Positions 5,488-5,993 of a stretch of 5,993 nucleotides of DNA are shown one piece after another; within the stretch, counting starts at the first letter, position 1, and each line of letters opens with the position of its first letter. Position numbers and translations under genes: made by a program. Origin of the DNA: Pseudomonadota bacterium (GTDB lineage Bacteria; Pseudomonadota; Alphaproteobacteria; Rhizobiales; Xanthobacteraceae); the NCBI GenBank assembly GCA_023434095.1, contig JAEYTJ010000294.1, positions 1 to 5,993 of the forward strand. Reading direction: 5' to 3'. Below the pieces are notes generated by a model. The model searched no databases and had not been told where the DNA came from. It worked only from the letters and a program-made list of their open reading frames with translations.

Positions 5488-5993
5488 ATGCCGGAGCCCG
5501 ACGCGCTCGACGCCGCGCTCGCCTTGTTCAAGGACCCGGTCAAGGCCCGGAGCCTGCCCGGCCGGGCGCTGCCGACCAATGTGGCGGGCGTGCTCGCCAT
5601 CGCGGTCGGCGAGGAGGAGGCGCTCACGGCTGCCAGCCGCCGCACCGGCTTCACCCGCCAGCCGCTGCAGGAGGCCGCCGGCTTCTTCATCGAGCAGGCG
5701 CTGTTCCTGCGCGACGCCGACAGCTACCGCGTGCTGGGCGGCGGGCCGCACTCGACACATGAGGAGCTGCGCCACAACATGGCGCTGCTTATGCGCTGGC
5801 TGCATCCGGACCTGCAATCGCTGCGCAGCGGGCCGCTCGACCGGGAGGTGTTCGCCACCCGCGTCTCCCGGGCATGGGAGGACCTGAAGACGCGGGAACG
5901 GCGCGACGCCTACGATCTGCGCCACCCCTCGCCACCCCCGCGCACCGCCGCCTCGCGTACGGGATCGGCCGCCGCGGGCCCCCGCCCGAACGG
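5488..5993 (+). CDS. Uncharacterised protein with J-domain-like region (partial, 3' end beyond window)
   Basis: The frame opens at ATG 5488, three bases after the kinase stop, and stays open for 168 codons to the window edge. No Shine-Dalgarno sequence is visible, so translation is probably coupled to the kinase gene. Residues 1-75 are an Ala/Leu-rich region with no recognised domain. Residues about 79-143 follow the J-domain plan: SYRVLG, then a helix (EELRHNMALLMRWL), the H106-P107-D108 signature, and a third helix F122-ATRVSRAWEDLKTRERRDAYD matching the family pattern AxxxLxxxxxRxxYD. After this comes a Pro/Ala/Arg-rich, probably disordered region. J-domain proteins stimulate the ATPase of DnaK (Hsp70) through the HPD motif. 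Position next to a BY-kinase suggests a role in polysaccharide export or its control, but that is inference. The full length is unknown. Confidence 0.75.
   Translation, partial: MPEPDALDAALALFKDPVKARSLPGRALPTNVAGVLAIAVGEEEALTAASRRTGFTRQPLQEAAGFFIEQALFLRDADSYRVLGGGPHSTHEELRHNMALLMRWLHPDLQSLRSGPLDREVFATRVSRAWEDLKTRERRDAYDLRHPSPPPRTAASRTGSAAAGPRPN

Noticed and set aside
3049..5925. A 958-codon open frame on the reverse strand opposite the kinase gene and its neighbour.
   Set aside because: It lies opposite a gene with intact, recognisable kinase motifs. Its translation is low-complexity Gly/Ala/Arg/His/Glu-rich with no family pattern. Strong G/C bias at third positions removes stops from this antisense frame, so length is not evidence.

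Overview
The window is a GC-rich, densely packed segment of a surface-polysaccharide (exopolysaccharide or capsule) locus. It most likely comes from an alphaproteobacterium, probably Hyphomicrobiales (Xanthobacteraceae/Rhizobiales-like). The evidence is the strong G/C bias at third codon positions and the rhizobial-style sequence of the PHP phosphatase (for example GVWMQ, SLTGRFGRR and THPERL). The assignment comes from family recognition only, and the genus is open.

Layout. Two genes read leftward at the left end. One encodes a small exported FecR-like protein (1042 to 626). The other is the first 200 codons of a multi-pass membrane protein of the O-antigen ligase/polymerase type (602 to 1, cut by the window edge). 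They are 23 bases apart and look like one operon. A plausible sigma-70-type promoter lies at 1121-1093. A 408-base divergent intergenic region (1043-1450) separates them from a rightward operon. That operon encodes a CpsB-type PHP tyrosine phosphatase (1451-2299), a Wza-type outer-membrane polysaccharide export lipoprotein (2199-3062), a Wzc/ExoP-type co-polymerase with a C-terminal BY-kinase (3112-5484), and an uncharacterised protein with a J-domain-like region (5488 to beyond the right edge). The rightward genes overlap or are 3 to 49 bases apart.

How the genes fit together. This is a Wzx/Wzy-dependent-style export module. The membrane polymerase/ligase would assemble or transfer the chain. 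The kinase would span the inner membrane and control chain length and export through cycles of tyrosine autophosphorylation. The PHP phosphatase would remove those phosphates. The lipoprotein would carry the chain across the outer membrane. The FecR-like and J-domain-like proteins are the least understood members.

Most unusual features: a 101-base coding overlap in which the phosphatase's basic tail and the lipoprotein's signal peptide are read from the same DNA; tyrosine-glycine clusters at both cytoplasmic ends of the kinase; loss of the second arginine of the kinase's EX2RX2R motif; the J-domain-like protein next to the kinase; and an 11-base direct repeat with a 21-base period in the divergent promoter region. 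No RNA gene, insertion sequence, CRISPR array or clear intrinsic terminator was seen. The very long reverse-strand open frames opposite the operon are judged to be compositional shadows.
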